Assembly (NCBI GenBank): GCA_014730275.1
Contig: WJIL01000052.1
Location: 1-49,511 of the forward strand
DNA length: 49,511 bases
DNA from: Candidatus Lokiarchaeota archaeon
GTDB lineage: Archaea > Asgardarchaeota > Thorarchaeia > Thorarchaeales > Thorarchaeaceae
Direction of reading: 5' to 3'
How positions within the stretch are numbered: position 1 is the first letter of the stretch; every line of letters begins with the position of its first letter. A program made the translations under genes and the position numbers. This document shows, in pieces, positions 23,916-32,893 of this stretch. Below the pieces are notes generated by a model. That model was not told the origin of the DNA, searched no databases, and worked only from the letters and a program-made list of their open reading frames with translations.

Positions 23916-25268
23916 TTACATCAAGTAGCCTTGTGCAATCATAGCATCTGCAACTTTCAGGAAACCAGCAATATTCGCACCAAGCATGAGATTACCTGGT
24001 TCACCGAACATTTCTGAAGTTTCGTAGGCGGTCTTGTGGATATTTATCATGATGTCATGGAGCTTACGATCCACTTCTTCTCTGCTCCAGAAGTATCTCT
24101 GACTGTTCTGGGCCATTTCCAGACCGGATACAGAAACACCACCTGCGTTTGCAGCTTTACCAGGGCCGTACAGTACATCAGCTTCCTGGATGATTTCAAT
24201 TGCAGCAGGTGTTAGGGGCATATTTGCTCCTTCACCAACTGCTATGACACCATTATCAACTAGAGACTGTGCTTCTTTCTTGTCGACTTCGTTTTGGGTT
24301 GCACAGGGAAGAGCCACATCACAACCAAGATCCCATGGACTGCTTTCGGGATCGAAGTCAACATCATCGAACTCCTCTGCATATTCCTTAATCCGTCCAC
24401 GGCGGACATTCTTCAGTTCGAGAATCCAGTCTAGTTTCTTCCTATCGATGCCATCAGGATCGTATACGGCGCCATCAGAGTCGCTCATTGAAATGACCTT
24501 AGCACCCATCTCGATGCACTTCTCAGCCGCGTACTGAGCGACATTTCCAGAACCGGAGATACAGACCTCCTTGCCCTTTATTGTGTCATCACGACTCTTC
24601 AGCATCTCTTCCGTGAAATAGACACATCCGTACCCTGTTGCTTCAGGGCGAATCAGAGAACCTCCATAGGTCTGACCTTTTCCAGTCAAAACACAGGTAC
24701 CATGTTTGTTCGTGGCCTTACGATATGCCCCATAGAGATAACCGATTTCACGGGCACCTACACCGATGTCTCCAGCAGGTACATCAGTAAACTGACCAAT
24801 GTGCTTGTAAAGTTCAAGCATGAAACTGGTGCAGAAATTCCGTACCTCTTCGTCGGTTTTTCCATGGGGATCAAAATCCGATCCTCCTTTTCCTCCGCCC
24901 ATTGGTAATCCAGTTAGAGAGTTCTTGAAAATTTGTTCAAAACCAAGGAACTTGATTAAACCAAGCCTAACGGTGGGATGAAATCTGAGCCCACCTTTGT
25001 ATGGTCCAATAGCAGAATTGAATTGAACTCTGAAACCACGATTGACTTTGGTTTTGTTATCCCTATCAACCCAAGGAACGCGGAATATGATTACGCGCTC
25101 GGGTTCAACTATGCGCTCGAGAATAGCGTGTTCCTTGTATTTAGGGAACTTCTCTAAAGCTGGCTCAAGGCTTTCTAGCACTTCATATACAGCCTGATGA
25201 AAAACATCTTGCCGGGGATCTTTTTCTTTACAGGCTTCATAAACTTCTTCGATGTAGCTACTCACCAT
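23916..25268 (-). CDS. gdhA: Glutamate dehydrogenase, hexameric ~450-residue type
   Basis: Reversibly aminates 2-oxoglutarate to glutamate, linking ammonia to amino-acid metabolism. At 450 residues it fits the bacterial-type NADP-dependent class. Key segments are GPYKGGLRFHPTV, the catalytic-Lys loop LPMGGGKGGSDFDPHGK, DVPAGDIGVGAREIGYL, the nucleotide-binding CISGSGNVAQYAAEK and EGANMPLTPAA. The serine-rich SDSDG after the nucleotide fold (ISMSDSDGAVYDP) fits NADP preference, though this is inference. The start region is duplicated in tandem (see the repeat at 25261-25294). Confidence 0.96.
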   Translation of the reverse strand: MVSSYIEEVYEACKEKDPRQDVFHQAVYEVLESLEPALEKFPKYKEHAILERIVEPERVIIFRVPWVDRDNKTKVNRGFRVQFNSAIGPYKGGLRFHPTVRLGLIKFLGFEQIFKNSLTGLPMGGGKGGSDFDPHGKTDEEVRNFCTSFMLELYKHIGQFTDVPAGDIGVGAREIGYLYGAYRKATNKHGTCVLTGKGQTYGGSLIRPEATGYGCVYFTEEMLKSRDDTIKGKEVCISGSGNVAQYAAEKCIEMGAKVISMSDSDGAVYDPDGIDRKKLDWILELKNVRRGRIKEYAEEFDDVDFDPESSPWDLGCDVALPCATQNEVDKKEAQSLVDNGVIAVGEGANMPLTPAAIEIIQEADVLYGPGKAANAGGVSVSGLEMAQNSQRYFWSREEVDRKLHDIMINIHKTAYETSEMFGEPGNLMLGANIAGFLKVADAMIAQGYLM

Positions 25269-25301
25269 AATGCCTCACTCACCATAATGCCTTTGGCATT
25301 T
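25261..25301 (-). repeat. 17-bp tandem duplication of the gdhA initiation region plus hairpin
   Basis: CTCACCATAATGCCT occurs at 25261-25275 and again at 25278-25292, a period of 17 bp. Each copy contains a start codon on the minus strand (25268, the true gdhA ATG, and 25285). The upstream ATG opens a 7-codon frame, MVSEALW, whose stop overlaps the gdhA start. AATGCC-TTT-GGCATT (25287-25301) is a 6-bp hairpin next to it. Confidence 0.75.
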
Positions 25302-25388
25302 CGGGCCAGCCATGCCCCGTACATAAATGTGATGATTCAACTAGAAACGCCCAATCAAATGAAAAATGGCTTCTTTCATGGGGGAAGG

Positions 25389-26177
25389 CTATTTCAGAAG
25401 GTCCTCTCGCTTTGTTTTTCCATAACCTGTTCGTGTACGCTCAAATCGTTCGTCTTTCTCCATATTAGAATCCAAGAATGATTCTCCCAAGCCGGAACTA
25501 CATTTCGAACACATGAGACCAGAAGTTTCACTGAAATCTACGATTTTGCCACAAGAGATGCATATCCACAAACCAGCCCGATAGAGACGATCTCTACGAA
25601 AGATAATCTTCGCGGTTTCCGTTAGGGATTCAGGGCATTCCTTGGAGACACCAGCAATCATGCCGTTAGACCAGCTGCATATAAGGGAGACAAGCGTGGT
25701 TGACAGCTCTATCAAGCGTGTTGTGTGTTCCTCAATCTCATTTGCTGATTCCTTTTTCTCATCCTCGGGTGGTTCTTCAATATCTGCTAAGAATTCCAGA
25801 AATGCAAAAAACGCTGGCATTGGGAAATTAGGCTCATCATCAGAAGCAGCCATTCTAGCAAGTACAGCCGAAATCATCACTGTCTGGCTGTAGTCTTGAT
25901 TGAGAATAGAATCTATTTCCTGAGCAATGGCCTTTGGTCTTAAGCGATACTTGTTTACCGGTAATCCTTCGTCCTTCAGGACCAACTCAACAGATTCAAC
26001 GAAGTCCCGTCCTTGGTGCATGGCAGTATTGACACGGTTTGCAAGCTCACCATATGATAGACCCGTCTCTTCTGCAATTTTCTGTAGCAAATCTCGCGCA
26101 GTATTAGGCAAGGTGAACACACAGGGATATGAATAATGGAACAGCAACCATTTTAGGTTGTCGTCTATGAATTCCAA
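25389..26177 (-). CDS. Unknown protein with C-terminal zinc ribbon
   Basis: A 262-residue mainly helical protein. The C-terminal region has a four-cysteine ribbon, CISCGKIVDFSETSGLMCSKC. The N-terminal part (LPNTARDLLQKIAEETGLSY) resembles a helix-turn-helix, and the middle is acidic. TTG 26177 is the longest start. If the AAATAA element at 26176-26181 is its promoter, a start at TTG 26147 would fit better. No family is recognised. A transcription-associated or adaptor role is possible because of the ribbon. Confidence 0.7.
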   Translation of the reverse strand: MEFIDDNLKWLLFHYSYPCVFTLPNTARDLLQKIAEETGLSYGELANRVNTAMHQGRDFVESVELVLKDEGLPVNKYRLRPKAIAQEIDSILNQDYSQTVMISAVLARMAASDDEPNFPMPAFFAFLEFLADIEEPPEDEKKESANEIEEHTTRLIELSTTLVSLICSWSNGMIAGVSKECPESLTETAKIIFRRDRLYRAGLWICISCGKIVDFSETSGLMCSKCSSGLGESFLDSNMEKDERFERTRTGYGKTKREDLLK

Positions 26178-26206
26178 ATAACAGAAGCTAAAGAGAGGTA
26201 ATACCC

Positions 26207-26749
26207 CTGCTTTCCGATCGTGATCTGAAAAAGGTAATAGAATCCAAAATAGTCAGAATCGAGCCCTATGACCCTGATTCCGTTGGTCCCTGTAGTATAG
26301 ATTTACGGCTTGATTCGGTATTCCGTACGTTCAATCCTGGAACTCCAGTGGATATCAAGAAACCTCATGAAGCCGCAGAATATACAAGATTAGTTAACAC
26401 AGAAGGTGACCCCTTCATGATTCTTCCTGGACAATTCGTGCTTGCCCAAACACAGGAGAGAATCGCTATATCAAGTGATTATGCAGGACTGTTGGAAGGA
26501 CGATCAAGTGTTGCCCGTTTAGGAATAATTGTTCACGCCGCAGGATTGGTCAATCCCGGTACAGGAATGGAAGAGATGACCAAGTTGACACTGGAGGTGT
26601 ATTGCTTCAATCTAAGCCCCGTGCTTTTGTATCCGGGCATGAGAATCGTTCAATTGATGTTGGTTCCTCTTAGTTCGGCTGCGGCTGTAGGTTATGATGA
26701 GCGGGCATCAAGCAGGTATATTGGCCAAGATTCTCCCGATATGAATTGA
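26207..26749 (+). CDS. dcd: dCTP deaminase (Dcd/dUTPase superfamily) with non-canonical start
   Basis: Deaminates dCTP (some archaeal members also cleave dUTP) to supply dUMP for thymidylate synthesis. Homologous sequence begins at LLSDRDLKK, well before the first ATG/GTG/TTG at 26348. It includes VRIEPYDPDSVGPCSIDLRL, PGQFVLAQTQE, LEGRSSVARLGIIVHAAGLVNPG and a C-terminal YDERASSRY. An in-frame TAA at 26189-26191 leaves only CTG 26207 (or ATA 26201) as start, with GAGAGGT at 26193-26199 as ribosome site. From CTG it is 180 residues, normal for the family. A sequencing error is the alternative. It is followed after 46 bp by prs, so nucleotide synthesis genes are grouped. Confidence 0.85.
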   Translation: MLSDRDLKKVIESKIVRIEPYDPDSVGPCSIDLRLDSVFRTFNPGTPVDIKKPHEAAEYTRLVNTEGDPFMILPGQFVLAQTQERIAISSDYAGLLEGRSSVARLGIIVHAAGLVNPGTGMEEMTKLTLEVYCFNLSPVLLYPGMRIVQLMLVPLSSAAAVGYDERASSRYIGQDSPDMN

Positions 26750-26795
26750 CGCAAGGCTCATAAAGAAGCAAGAATGAAACCGGCATGGCGTATTG

Positions 26796-27794
26796 TTGAT
26801 GAATCCACCAAGGAAGGACTATGATATAGTCTTAGCCAGCGGCGCTGAACATCTCAAATCCCGTTTCGAAGACAAGGGATTCCGGGTATACTGCTGTGCA
26901 AGGAATTATGATGATAAACGGATATTCCCTAATGGGGACATTTACGTCAGGATAGAGGACATAGAGGAACTCTCTGATAGAAGAGTCGTAGTTGTTCAGA
27001 CCTGTACAGGAAAAATCCATGATGGTGCATTCTTCTCAACAGCAGATAGTGTGGTTGAACTCCTGCTCATGCTTGATGCACTTAAGAGACCTATAGACGT
27101 GGAACGAAAAGCAAGCAAGAACTATGAAACAACACCAATTCCGCCACCAGCTCATGTAGAAGTAGTTCTCACCTTTCAGCCATTTGGATTACAGGATAAA
27201 GCATTCGAAACTGGAGAAGCAGTATCTGCAAGATGGGCAACTGAAACAATAGCTCGTAATTGCAATAAGATATGGGTAGTGAATCCGCACGCTACGAGAA
27301 ACCTCGAGTGGGTTCAGAACTTCATGGAGCGCGACTTACTCGAGTACATTGATGTCACACCGGAACTCATCAAATTCGGTGCCAAGAAGTTTGGATTCGA
27401 GGAATATGAAATTGTCACGCCGGATATAGGTGGACAACAGCGGTTCAATGTGAAGGGCTTCAGCAAAGAAAGGTCAAATTCATTTCATGTCCAACTTACT
27501 GGCGATTTGGATGTGAGGGGCAAGAACGTCATAGTCATTGACGATTTAACCAAAAGCGGGAGCACTCTCCTAAAAACGCAAGCAAGACTACGGGAACAGG
27601 GAGTGGCTGATGTTGGGCTTGCAGTGGTACATGTACTTCCCCTAATAGACAAGGGAGAGGAGCTATTGGAAAACCTGTTTCAGAATAGCAATGGAGAAAT
27701 TGTTACCACCAATACAGTCCGTACTGCTCTCTTTTGTGAAGAGCATCCTGAACTCACATACAATATAGTTGATAGTCTAGTAGGGATTCTTTGA
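26796..27794 (+). CDS. prs: Ribose-phosphate pyrophosphokinase (PRPP synthetase)
   Basis: Makes PRPP from ribose-5-phosphate and ATP for nucleotide and NAD synthesis. The 332-residue protein has the PRPP-binding VIVIDDLTKSGSTL, an N-terminal NGDIYVRIED segment, TFQPFGLQDKAFETGEAVSA and NPHATRNLEW. It is somewhat divergent from standard Prs, with the flexible-loop region altered. ATG 26796 follows an in-frame TTG at 26793; the ribosome site is weak. It is the second gene after dcd. Confidence 0.9.
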   Translation: MMNPPRKDYDIVLASGAEHLKSRFEDKGFRVYCCARNYDDKRIFPNGDIYVRIEDIEELSDRRVVVVQTCTGKIHDGAFFSTADSVVELLLMLDALKRPIDVERKASKNYETTPIPPPAHVEVVLTFQPFGLQDKAFETGEAVSARWATETIARNCNKIWVVNPHATRNLEWVQNFMERDLLEYIDVTPELIKFGAKKFGFEEYEIVTPDIGGQQRFNVKGFSKERSNSFHVQLTGDLDVRGKNVIVIDDLTKSGSTLLKTQARLREQGVADVGLAVVHVLPLIDKGEELLENLFQNSNGEIVTTNTVRTALFCEEHPELTYNIVDSLVGIL

Positions 27795-27875
27795 TTACAG
27801 GGAGCTATCAAATCAGCCGCAGCAAGAGTTAATTGATTGGTTGTTCAGTCAGATACCGAGGAGAGTATGCCGTAG

Positions 27876-29537
27876 ATGGTTAGGAGACTAAGGCTTCCGT
27901 TTGCATTGAAGACAACCGATTCCGGATTAGAACCGGCTTCCGAATCTGAATCTAGCGTTGTTGCTCTTGCAAGAACAGAACCGAGTATAGAAGAGAAGAT
28001 GAGCTATGCTTTAGCAAGAGTTCCGATTCCATTCTGGTGCGTACAGATTTCGGAACATGAAGCTATCATTCTCTCTGCTATTAGAGATGAACCAACCGTT
28101 TTCGAATTCACCAACGACAAAGAACTAGGAGCAATCAAACGCATAGTAGGAAGTGAGATGGATAGCTGGAAAACAATTCCAAATGCGGCAGACCGGATCC
28201 TCCCACTACTCGGGAGTATAGAGAAAGAGGTGAAGTATCTAAAAGGGTTAATCAATCCTGCTGTGTTCTTGTCGGTCGGTAATCATTTCGTCCAGCAAGA
28301 AGGACAGACAGGAGATGAGGTTCTAAACGAAATCATCGACTCTCATGTCGCGTTGGATGCAAGCGAAGAATTCCAACAGATTCTAGATAGTAGAAGAACC
28401 AGATTGCAAAGCTTGCGTGAAATTCAGCAATTAGCAGAGAAGACACTTGAATCAGAGACGAAGAAGCTTAACAATCTGATCAAGAAGGAACAAGAGAGAA
28501 CCGAAGAGCGAACTAGGAATCTCCGCGATATCGTAGATATGGAAATTTCGATGCTCAAAGAGAAGCAAAGTGACCAGCTCCAACAGTTAGAACAGGAAGA
28601 AACCATGGACCTTAGAGCTCTAATTGCAGATTTCGCACGCAGCACCAACGAGCTGGAGACCTTTTTCTCGCAGAAGATTCTTGAGACAATCAGGGATAGA
28701 CGCAGCAAGATAGCACGTAGTAAGGAAGATGTAGAATCAGCAACCAGCCACTTCGAGGAACTTTCCAACTATTTAGAGGAGAATGTTCCAAAATACGAAG
28801 AAACCATTTCCAACCTTCACACAGAAGAAAAAGAAGTTCTTGCTCGCGAAAAAGAAATCAGAGAATCTTATGAAGAGAAACGTAGAAAGCTGGAAGAAGA
28901 AATCAACATGCAAATCAGAAATCACCAGCATCGCATTGTTGAATTTGAGCTTGAGCGGGATCAGACAGAAAATGAATTGCTTGAAGCGAAGAGTCGATTG
29001 AATCAAGCCAGTGAAAAGTTGAAAGAGAAAATCGAGGGGCGTGTGCAGCAACTCAAAGAAGAATTACAATCACTTGAGAAGTTCGCTCTCAAAAGTGTCA
29101 ATATTCCAGGTCTTGCTCCTTTAACCAAGCTCAATGTAGAGGTCTTCGTGCATAATCAAGACGATCAGCTTGAAGTAATGACACCCTGTATAATACCGAA
29201 AGAAGGTATTGCATTTGGACTGGAGTGTGAGCATGCCGACCATCATCTTAGCACATTTCTCACAGAAATGATTACGGAAAGAATAGAGTCTAGCATGTCA
29301 TTTGCCAATGAGATAAATCAAGCTTGTATTTCAGAAAATATGTTTATGGTGGAGATGATGAATCAAGATATTGAAGAAGGTACAGATCAATTGCATCATA
29401 GTGGCCTTCTAGAAAGTCACAAGAAATCCGCATTCACAAAGAGATTCAGCTTGAGAGCTGGAAGATGTCCATACTGTGGTGCTGAAATTGCTGACTCGGT
29501 GCGCTTTTGTGGTGAATGCGGAAAACCTCTTCAATAA
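27876..29537 (+). CDS. Long coiled-coil protein with C-terminal zinc ribbon
   Basis: A 553-residue protein. The N-terminal domain (about 1-140) includes VPIPFWCVQISEHEAIILSA. A central coiled coil spans about 160-400, rich in Glu, Lys and Arg heptads. A globular part (about 400-510) contains NVEVFVHNQDDQLEVMTPC. The C-terminus is a CPYCGAEI...CGECGKPL zinc ribbon (about 528-550). There is no ATPase Walker motif, so it is not an SMC protein. Such zinc-ribbon/coiled-coil proteins are common in Asgard genomes, with unknown roles. ATG 27876 has GAGGAG at 27859-27864. Confidence 0.8.
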   Translation: MVRRLRLPFALKTTDSGLEPASESESSVVALARTEPSIEEKMSYALARVPIPFWCVQISEHEAIILSAIRDEPTVFEFTNDKELGAIKRIVGSEMDSWKTIPNAADRILPLLGSIEKEVKYLKGLINPAVFLSVGNHFVQQEGQTGDEVLNEIIDSHVALDASEEFQQILDSRRTRLQSLREIQQLAEKTLESETKKLNNLIKKEQERTEERTRNLRDIVDMEISMLKEKQSDQLQQLEQEETMDLRALIADFARSTNELETFFSQKILETIRDRRSKIARSKEDVESATSHFEELSNYLEENVPKYEETISNLHTEEKEVLAREKEIRESYEEKRRKLEEEINMQIRNHQHRIVEFELERDQTENELLEAKSRLNQASEKLKEKIEGRVQQLKEELQSLEKFALKSVNIPGLAPLTKLNVEVFVHNQDDQLEVMTPCIIPKEGIAFGLECEHADHHLSTFLTEMITERIESSMSFANEINQACISENMFMVEMMNQDIEEGTDQLHHSGLLESHKKSAFTKRFSLRAGRCPYCGAEIADSVRFCGECGKPLQ

Positions 29538-29539
29538 GG

Positions 29540-29764
29540 CTACTCAAGGTAGTCTTCGGCGTCTCCGGTTGCTATCCAGCTCTTACTGCTGTATCGTTCA
29601 GCCAAGTCCTTCTCCTCAAGGGAGTTCAAGGCTGCAATAATATCATTCCGGGTATAGCGTTGTTCTTGACCGCTCAATGCTTTCTGAATCGCAGAAGCAC
29701 GATGATTGTCCTCGAAAATGAAGCGAAGGATTTTCCGCTCGAGATCTGAGATGTCTTGGCTCAT
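29540..29764 (-). CDS. Small winged-helix protein
   Basis: A 74-residue protein with helix-turn-helix layout: ISDLERKILRFIFEDN, then QKALSGQEQRYTRNDIIAAL and a closing strand pair ERYSSKSWIATG. It fits a minimal winged helix-turn-helix DNA-binding domain, probably a transcription regulator. Its stop lies 2 bp from the stop of the convergent coiled-coil gene. It is divergent from the nucleoside phosphorylase 112 bp away, which it might regulate. Confidence 0.75.
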   Translation of the reverse strand: MSQDISDLERKILRFIFEDNHRASAIQKALSGQEQRYTRNDIIAALNSLEEKDLAERYSSKSWIATGDAEDYLE

Positions 29765-29876
29765 TGTAATCCTATGTCGAGCGAGAATCTGAATCTTAAA
29801 AACGCTGTCATTAGGAAAGGGGCAGGAAAATCCTTTTTACAACTTTGTCCTCCACCGCACAGGCCAGTGAAGAAAT

Positions 29877-30626
29877 ATGAGTGGAGCAGAATACCACATT
29901 GGAATAGCAAAAGGAGAAATGCCCCAACGGGTATTATTGCCTGGAGATCCAGGCAGAGCGAAAGCGATTGCAGAAACTTACTTTGAGAATCCTACACAGG
30001 TAGCCCAGAACCGTGAGTACTGGAGCTACAAAGGAACATATGACGGGGTAGATGTCGGTGTATGTTCCACAGGTATCGGTTGTCCATCTGCAGCCATCGC
30101 AATTGAGGAGCTTGTGAAGGTTGGCTGTAAATCGTTTATCCGTGTCGGATCAGCCGGTGCCATAGATAGAACACTATCATCTGGAGATTTGGTCATATTC
30201 ACTGGGGCGGTACGAGATGATGGTACATCAGTGCAGAATGTGCCTATTGAATACCCTGCAGTTGCGGATCCGGTTCTGGTCCAGTCAATTGCAGAAGCAG
30301 CCGAACAAAGAGGGGCAACATACAGGATTGGCATTGGCCATAGCAAAGATGCATTCTATAGTGAACACCCAGATATGACAACAAATCCTGAGGCACTCGA
30401 GAAGAAATGGAAAGCGATGGAACGAGCTGGCGTCCTAGCTACTGAAATGGAGGCTGCCGTTCTGTTCGTTCTAGGACAGCTTCGAAATGTCAAAGTTGGG
30501 TCAGTATGCGTTGTGATTGGTGAACCAATCCAAAATGAAGCAAAGATTACTGATAAGCCAGAACTAGAAAAATTGGTTCCCGTAGCCCTGGACGCAATAA
30601 CCAAGACAGGTGTTCATAAGAGCTGA
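29877..30626 (+). CDS. udp: Nucleoside phosphorylase (uridine phosphorylase type)
   Basis: Cleaves nucleosides with phosphate in salvage. The 249-residue protein has LLPGDPGRAKAIAETY (phosphate binding), the CSTGIGCPSAAIAIEEL strand, FIRVGSAGAIDRTLSSGDLV and the nucleoside-binding EMEAAVLFVLGQLR. This is the PNP/UDP family-1 pattern. The EMEAA motif and G-x-G phosphate loop fit uridine phosphorylase best, though other nucleosides are possible. A TATA-like CCTTTTTACAAC lies about 50 bp upstream of ATG 29877. Confidence 0.9.
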   Translation: MSGAEYHIGIAKGEMPQRVLLPGDPGRAKAIAETYFENPTQVAQNREYWSYKGTYDGVDVGVCSTGIGCPSAAIAIEELVKVGCKSFIRVGSAGAIDRTLSSGDLVIFTGAVRDDGTSVQNVPIEYPAVADPVLVQSIAEAAEQRGATYRIGIGHSKDAFYSEHPDMTTNPEALEKKWKAMERAGVLATEMEAAVLFVLGQLRNVKVGSVCVVIGEPIQNEAKITDKPELEKLVPVALDAITKTGVHKS

Positions 30627-30670
30627 ATAGGGAGGAGAATCTCCCTTATCCAGCTTGTGCATTATTTTTC
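30621..30670. terminator. Strong hairpin terminator
   Basis: AGCTGAATAGGGAG (30621-30634) pairs with CTCCCTTATCCAGCT (30641-30655), 14 pairs with one bulge and one wobble, followed by ATTATTTTTCTTTC. It contains the udp stop codon and sits between the convergent stops at 30626 and 30680. Confidence 0.75.
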
Positions 30671-30679
30671 TTTCAACTA

Positions 30680-31462
30680 CTATACTCGGGCGCCCCAGAC
30701 TTGCTTCTGTAGCTTAACTAGCATTTCCTCAGCTTGTGATTCTTCTATGCCTACCGATCTTGCGATGGTCTTTGGGCTAGACGAGAGTAAATCTGTTACT
30801 CCTGTCAATCCAGCATCAATCACTGACTGAATAGCACTCTCAGACATACCAATTTGCTTTAGTGTGGTTCTCATTTCATCAAGAGACGCTTCATCAGGAG
30901 TCGGTTGGCTAACATCTGGCAAGTCATGCATTTCTTTTGATGGTTCCTTGTCAACCCCACGCACTACAATATCATCGTAGTCTGCCATCTCAGTTTCTGA
31001 AAATCTGTTAACGAAACTTGGTCGAAGCAAGAAAACTCCAAGCAGAAAGGAACCAATAAGTAAGGGAATGATTATGATTGGGCCCAGATTAAGGCCAACG
31101 ATTTGACCCCCAAGTCCAACGATTGGCAAGGCATTCTGAAAACCAAGCAATAAGACTTCATATACTGGATCACCGGTTAACTCGATATCAAGCAGTAACC
31201 ATAATGGTGAGAAGAAGGCCAATCCCCCTATTTCAAACACAATAACTTCCTTTAGTATCTCTCTCCGACGAAAATAGACAATAAGAATTGGCAATACTAG
31301 GATTACTAGCGAGATTACACTCCATATTGTATACATCAGCCAAATTCCTTGCAGCGCAGCAAAATCAGTAAGACCATATCCCATCATCTTAATGACAGCG
31401 GCGCCATTGAATATAATGCCTGAAAGGAGCGCTGAAAAGGCAATTCCATGGGCATATCTCAA
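30680..31462 (-). CDS. Four-TM membrane protein with cytosolic helix-hairpin-helix-like tail
   Basis: A 260-residue protein. About four transmembrane helices fill residues 1-150. An acidic linker follows (about 155-200). The C-terminal domain (205-258) has IGMSESAIQSVIDAGLTGVT and SVGIEESQAEEMLVKLQKQ, which resembles tandem helix-hairpin-helix/SAM-like helices as in RpoA or Rad51 N-domains. Start is TTG 31462 with GGTG about nine bases upstream. Function unknown. A membrane-tethered nucleic-acid- or protein-binding domain is inferred. Confidence 0.75.
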   Translation of the reverse strand: MRYAHGIAFSALLSGIIFNGAAVIKMMGYGLTDFAALQGIWLMYTIWSVISLVILVLPILIVYFRRREILKEVIVFEIGGLAFFSPLWLLLDIELTGDPVYEVLLLGFQNALPIVGLGGQIVGLNLGPIIIIPLLIGSFLLGVFLLRPSFVNRFSETEMADYDDIVVRGVDKEPSKEMHDLPDVSQPTPDEASLDEMRTTLKQIGMSESAIQSVIDAGLTGVTDLLSSSPKTIARSVGIEESQAEEMLVKLQKQVWGARV

Positions 31463-31638
31463 AGAGCATCAACACCTCTAAAGCCTGCTATTCGGATAAT
31501 GAGCTTCAACTCACTTAAAGTTATTCCGAGAGAATGCTACTGTTCAATGAGTCAAATAGGAAGCGACTGGTTCTTAGGTAGCGAAATATCCACCATCCTT
31601 ATGTGTATATCCAATATACCGGCTATTTGTGAGTTGAA

Positions 31639-32730
31639 GTGGAACCGTTTTTAGTCGTCGGGACTCGCCCCGAAATAATAAAGATGACACCGATAATCCA
31701 CGCTTGGGAGAGTGAAAAGAATAATCTCTTCCTGCTTCATACAGGTCAGCATTACTCAAGTTACATGAGCGATGCATTCTTTCAAGACATGGATTTGAGA
31801 GAACCAGACAAGAATTTGAATATTGGTTCGGGTTCACATTCTGAACAAACCGCGAAGGCACTATTGGGGATAGAGAAACAATTACAGAGAATCAAGCCCC
31901 CACTTGTTATTGTACAAGGGGATACAAACGCGGTGTTGTCCGCCGCATTAGCAGCAGTAAAATTGAATATACCCGTCGCCCACGTTGAGGCGGGCCTCAG
32001 AAGCTTTGATATCCGGATGCCCGAGGAACACAATCGTAGATTAACAGACCATGCTAGTACCCTTCTTTTTGCCCCAACAGTAGAAACGGCTCAAATACTG
32101 GAGAAAGAGAATGTATGGGGTGAAGTGCACATTACGGGAAACACAGTAATCGATGCGGTTGAGCGGTACATGCCCATAGCGCTGAAAAAAAGCAATGTCA
32201 TAGATAGGCTCAATATCGATTTCGAGGATTATGCACTCCTTACGTTACATCGCGCTGAGAATGTTGACGATCCTAGTATCTTGAAGGGCCTAATAGAAGG
32301 TATTGTTCAACTCGAAACGAATATCGTCTTCTCTGCCCATCCTAGGACAATTGCTCGGCTCAAGGATTTTGACATGATGAAGAAAGTGGAGTCTAGCAAG
32401 CAAATGATACTGATTGAGCCAGTTCCTTATTTGGACTTCCTAAAACTGATGCACGGATCCTCATATATCCTTACAGATTCTGGAGGAATCCAAGAAGAGG
32501 CAACTGCACCATCTCTGAATAAGCGTGTTTTTGTACTCAGAACCTCAACAGAACGCCCTGAAGCGGTAGATTCTGGCTATGCACACGTTGTAGGGGTGAA
32601 CCCTGCGGTTTTTCCAAATCGCATCAAGGCCATTTTACATGAGTCCTTTGAGCCGGCAGCATGCCCATATGGAAACGGAACTGCCGCTAAGAAAATTACA
32701 AAAATCATTACGGAATGGTTCAAAAAATAG
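31639..32730 (+). CDS. wecB: UDP-N-acetylglucosamine 2-epimerase (non-hydrolysing)
   Basis: Converts UDP-GlcNAc to UDP-ManNAc for cell-surface glycans. The 363-residue protein begins FLVVGTRPEIIKMTPII and has LLHTGQHYS, VQGDTNAVLSAALAA, HVEAGLRSFDIRMPEEHNR, ITGNTVIDAV, LLTLHRAENVDD and TDSGGIQEEAT, the full set for the family. Start is GTG 31639 after GTGAG. The upstream spacer contains a TATA-like TTATGTGTATATCC near 31599. Its substrate could come from the GlmU-like enzyme at 6495-7784. Confidence 0.95.
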   Translation: MEPFLVVGTRPEIIKMTPIIHAWESEKNNLFLLHTGQHYSSYMSDAFFQDMDLREPDKNLNIGSGSHSEQTAKALLGIEKQLQRIKPPLVIVQGDTNAVLSAALAAVKLNIPVAHVEAGLRSFDIRMPEEHNRRLTDHASTLLFAPTVETAQILEKENVWGEVHITGNTVIDAVERYMPIALKKSNVIDRLNIDFEDYALLTLHRAENVDDPSILKGLIEGIVQLETNIVFSAHPRTIARLKDFDMMKKVESSKQMILIEPVPYLDFLKLMHGSSYILTDSGGIQEEATAPSLNKRVFVLRTSTERPEAVDSGYAHVVGVNPAVFPNRIKAILHESFEPAACPYGNGTAAKKITKIITEWFKK

Positions 32731-32893
32731 GGATATTGTTCCATAAAATGGTTTTAATTTCGAAAAAACGAAAAGAGTATGCAAAATGGTCTTAGAGCGC
32801 GTCTAGTAGGCATCTGGCGAAGTCTTATAAGGCATCATTGTTCTCTTTCTGTGCATTCCTATATGAGGAGTGGAGAAAAACGGAGGAAAAACC

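Noticed and set aside
26348-26749. dcd starting at GTG 26348
   Set aside because: Conserved family sequence continues upstream in frame to about 26207, so this start would remove 47 residues of the domain.
27876-29537. SMC/Rad50-type ATPase
   Set aside because: The long coiled coil lacks Walker A, Walker B and signature motifs.
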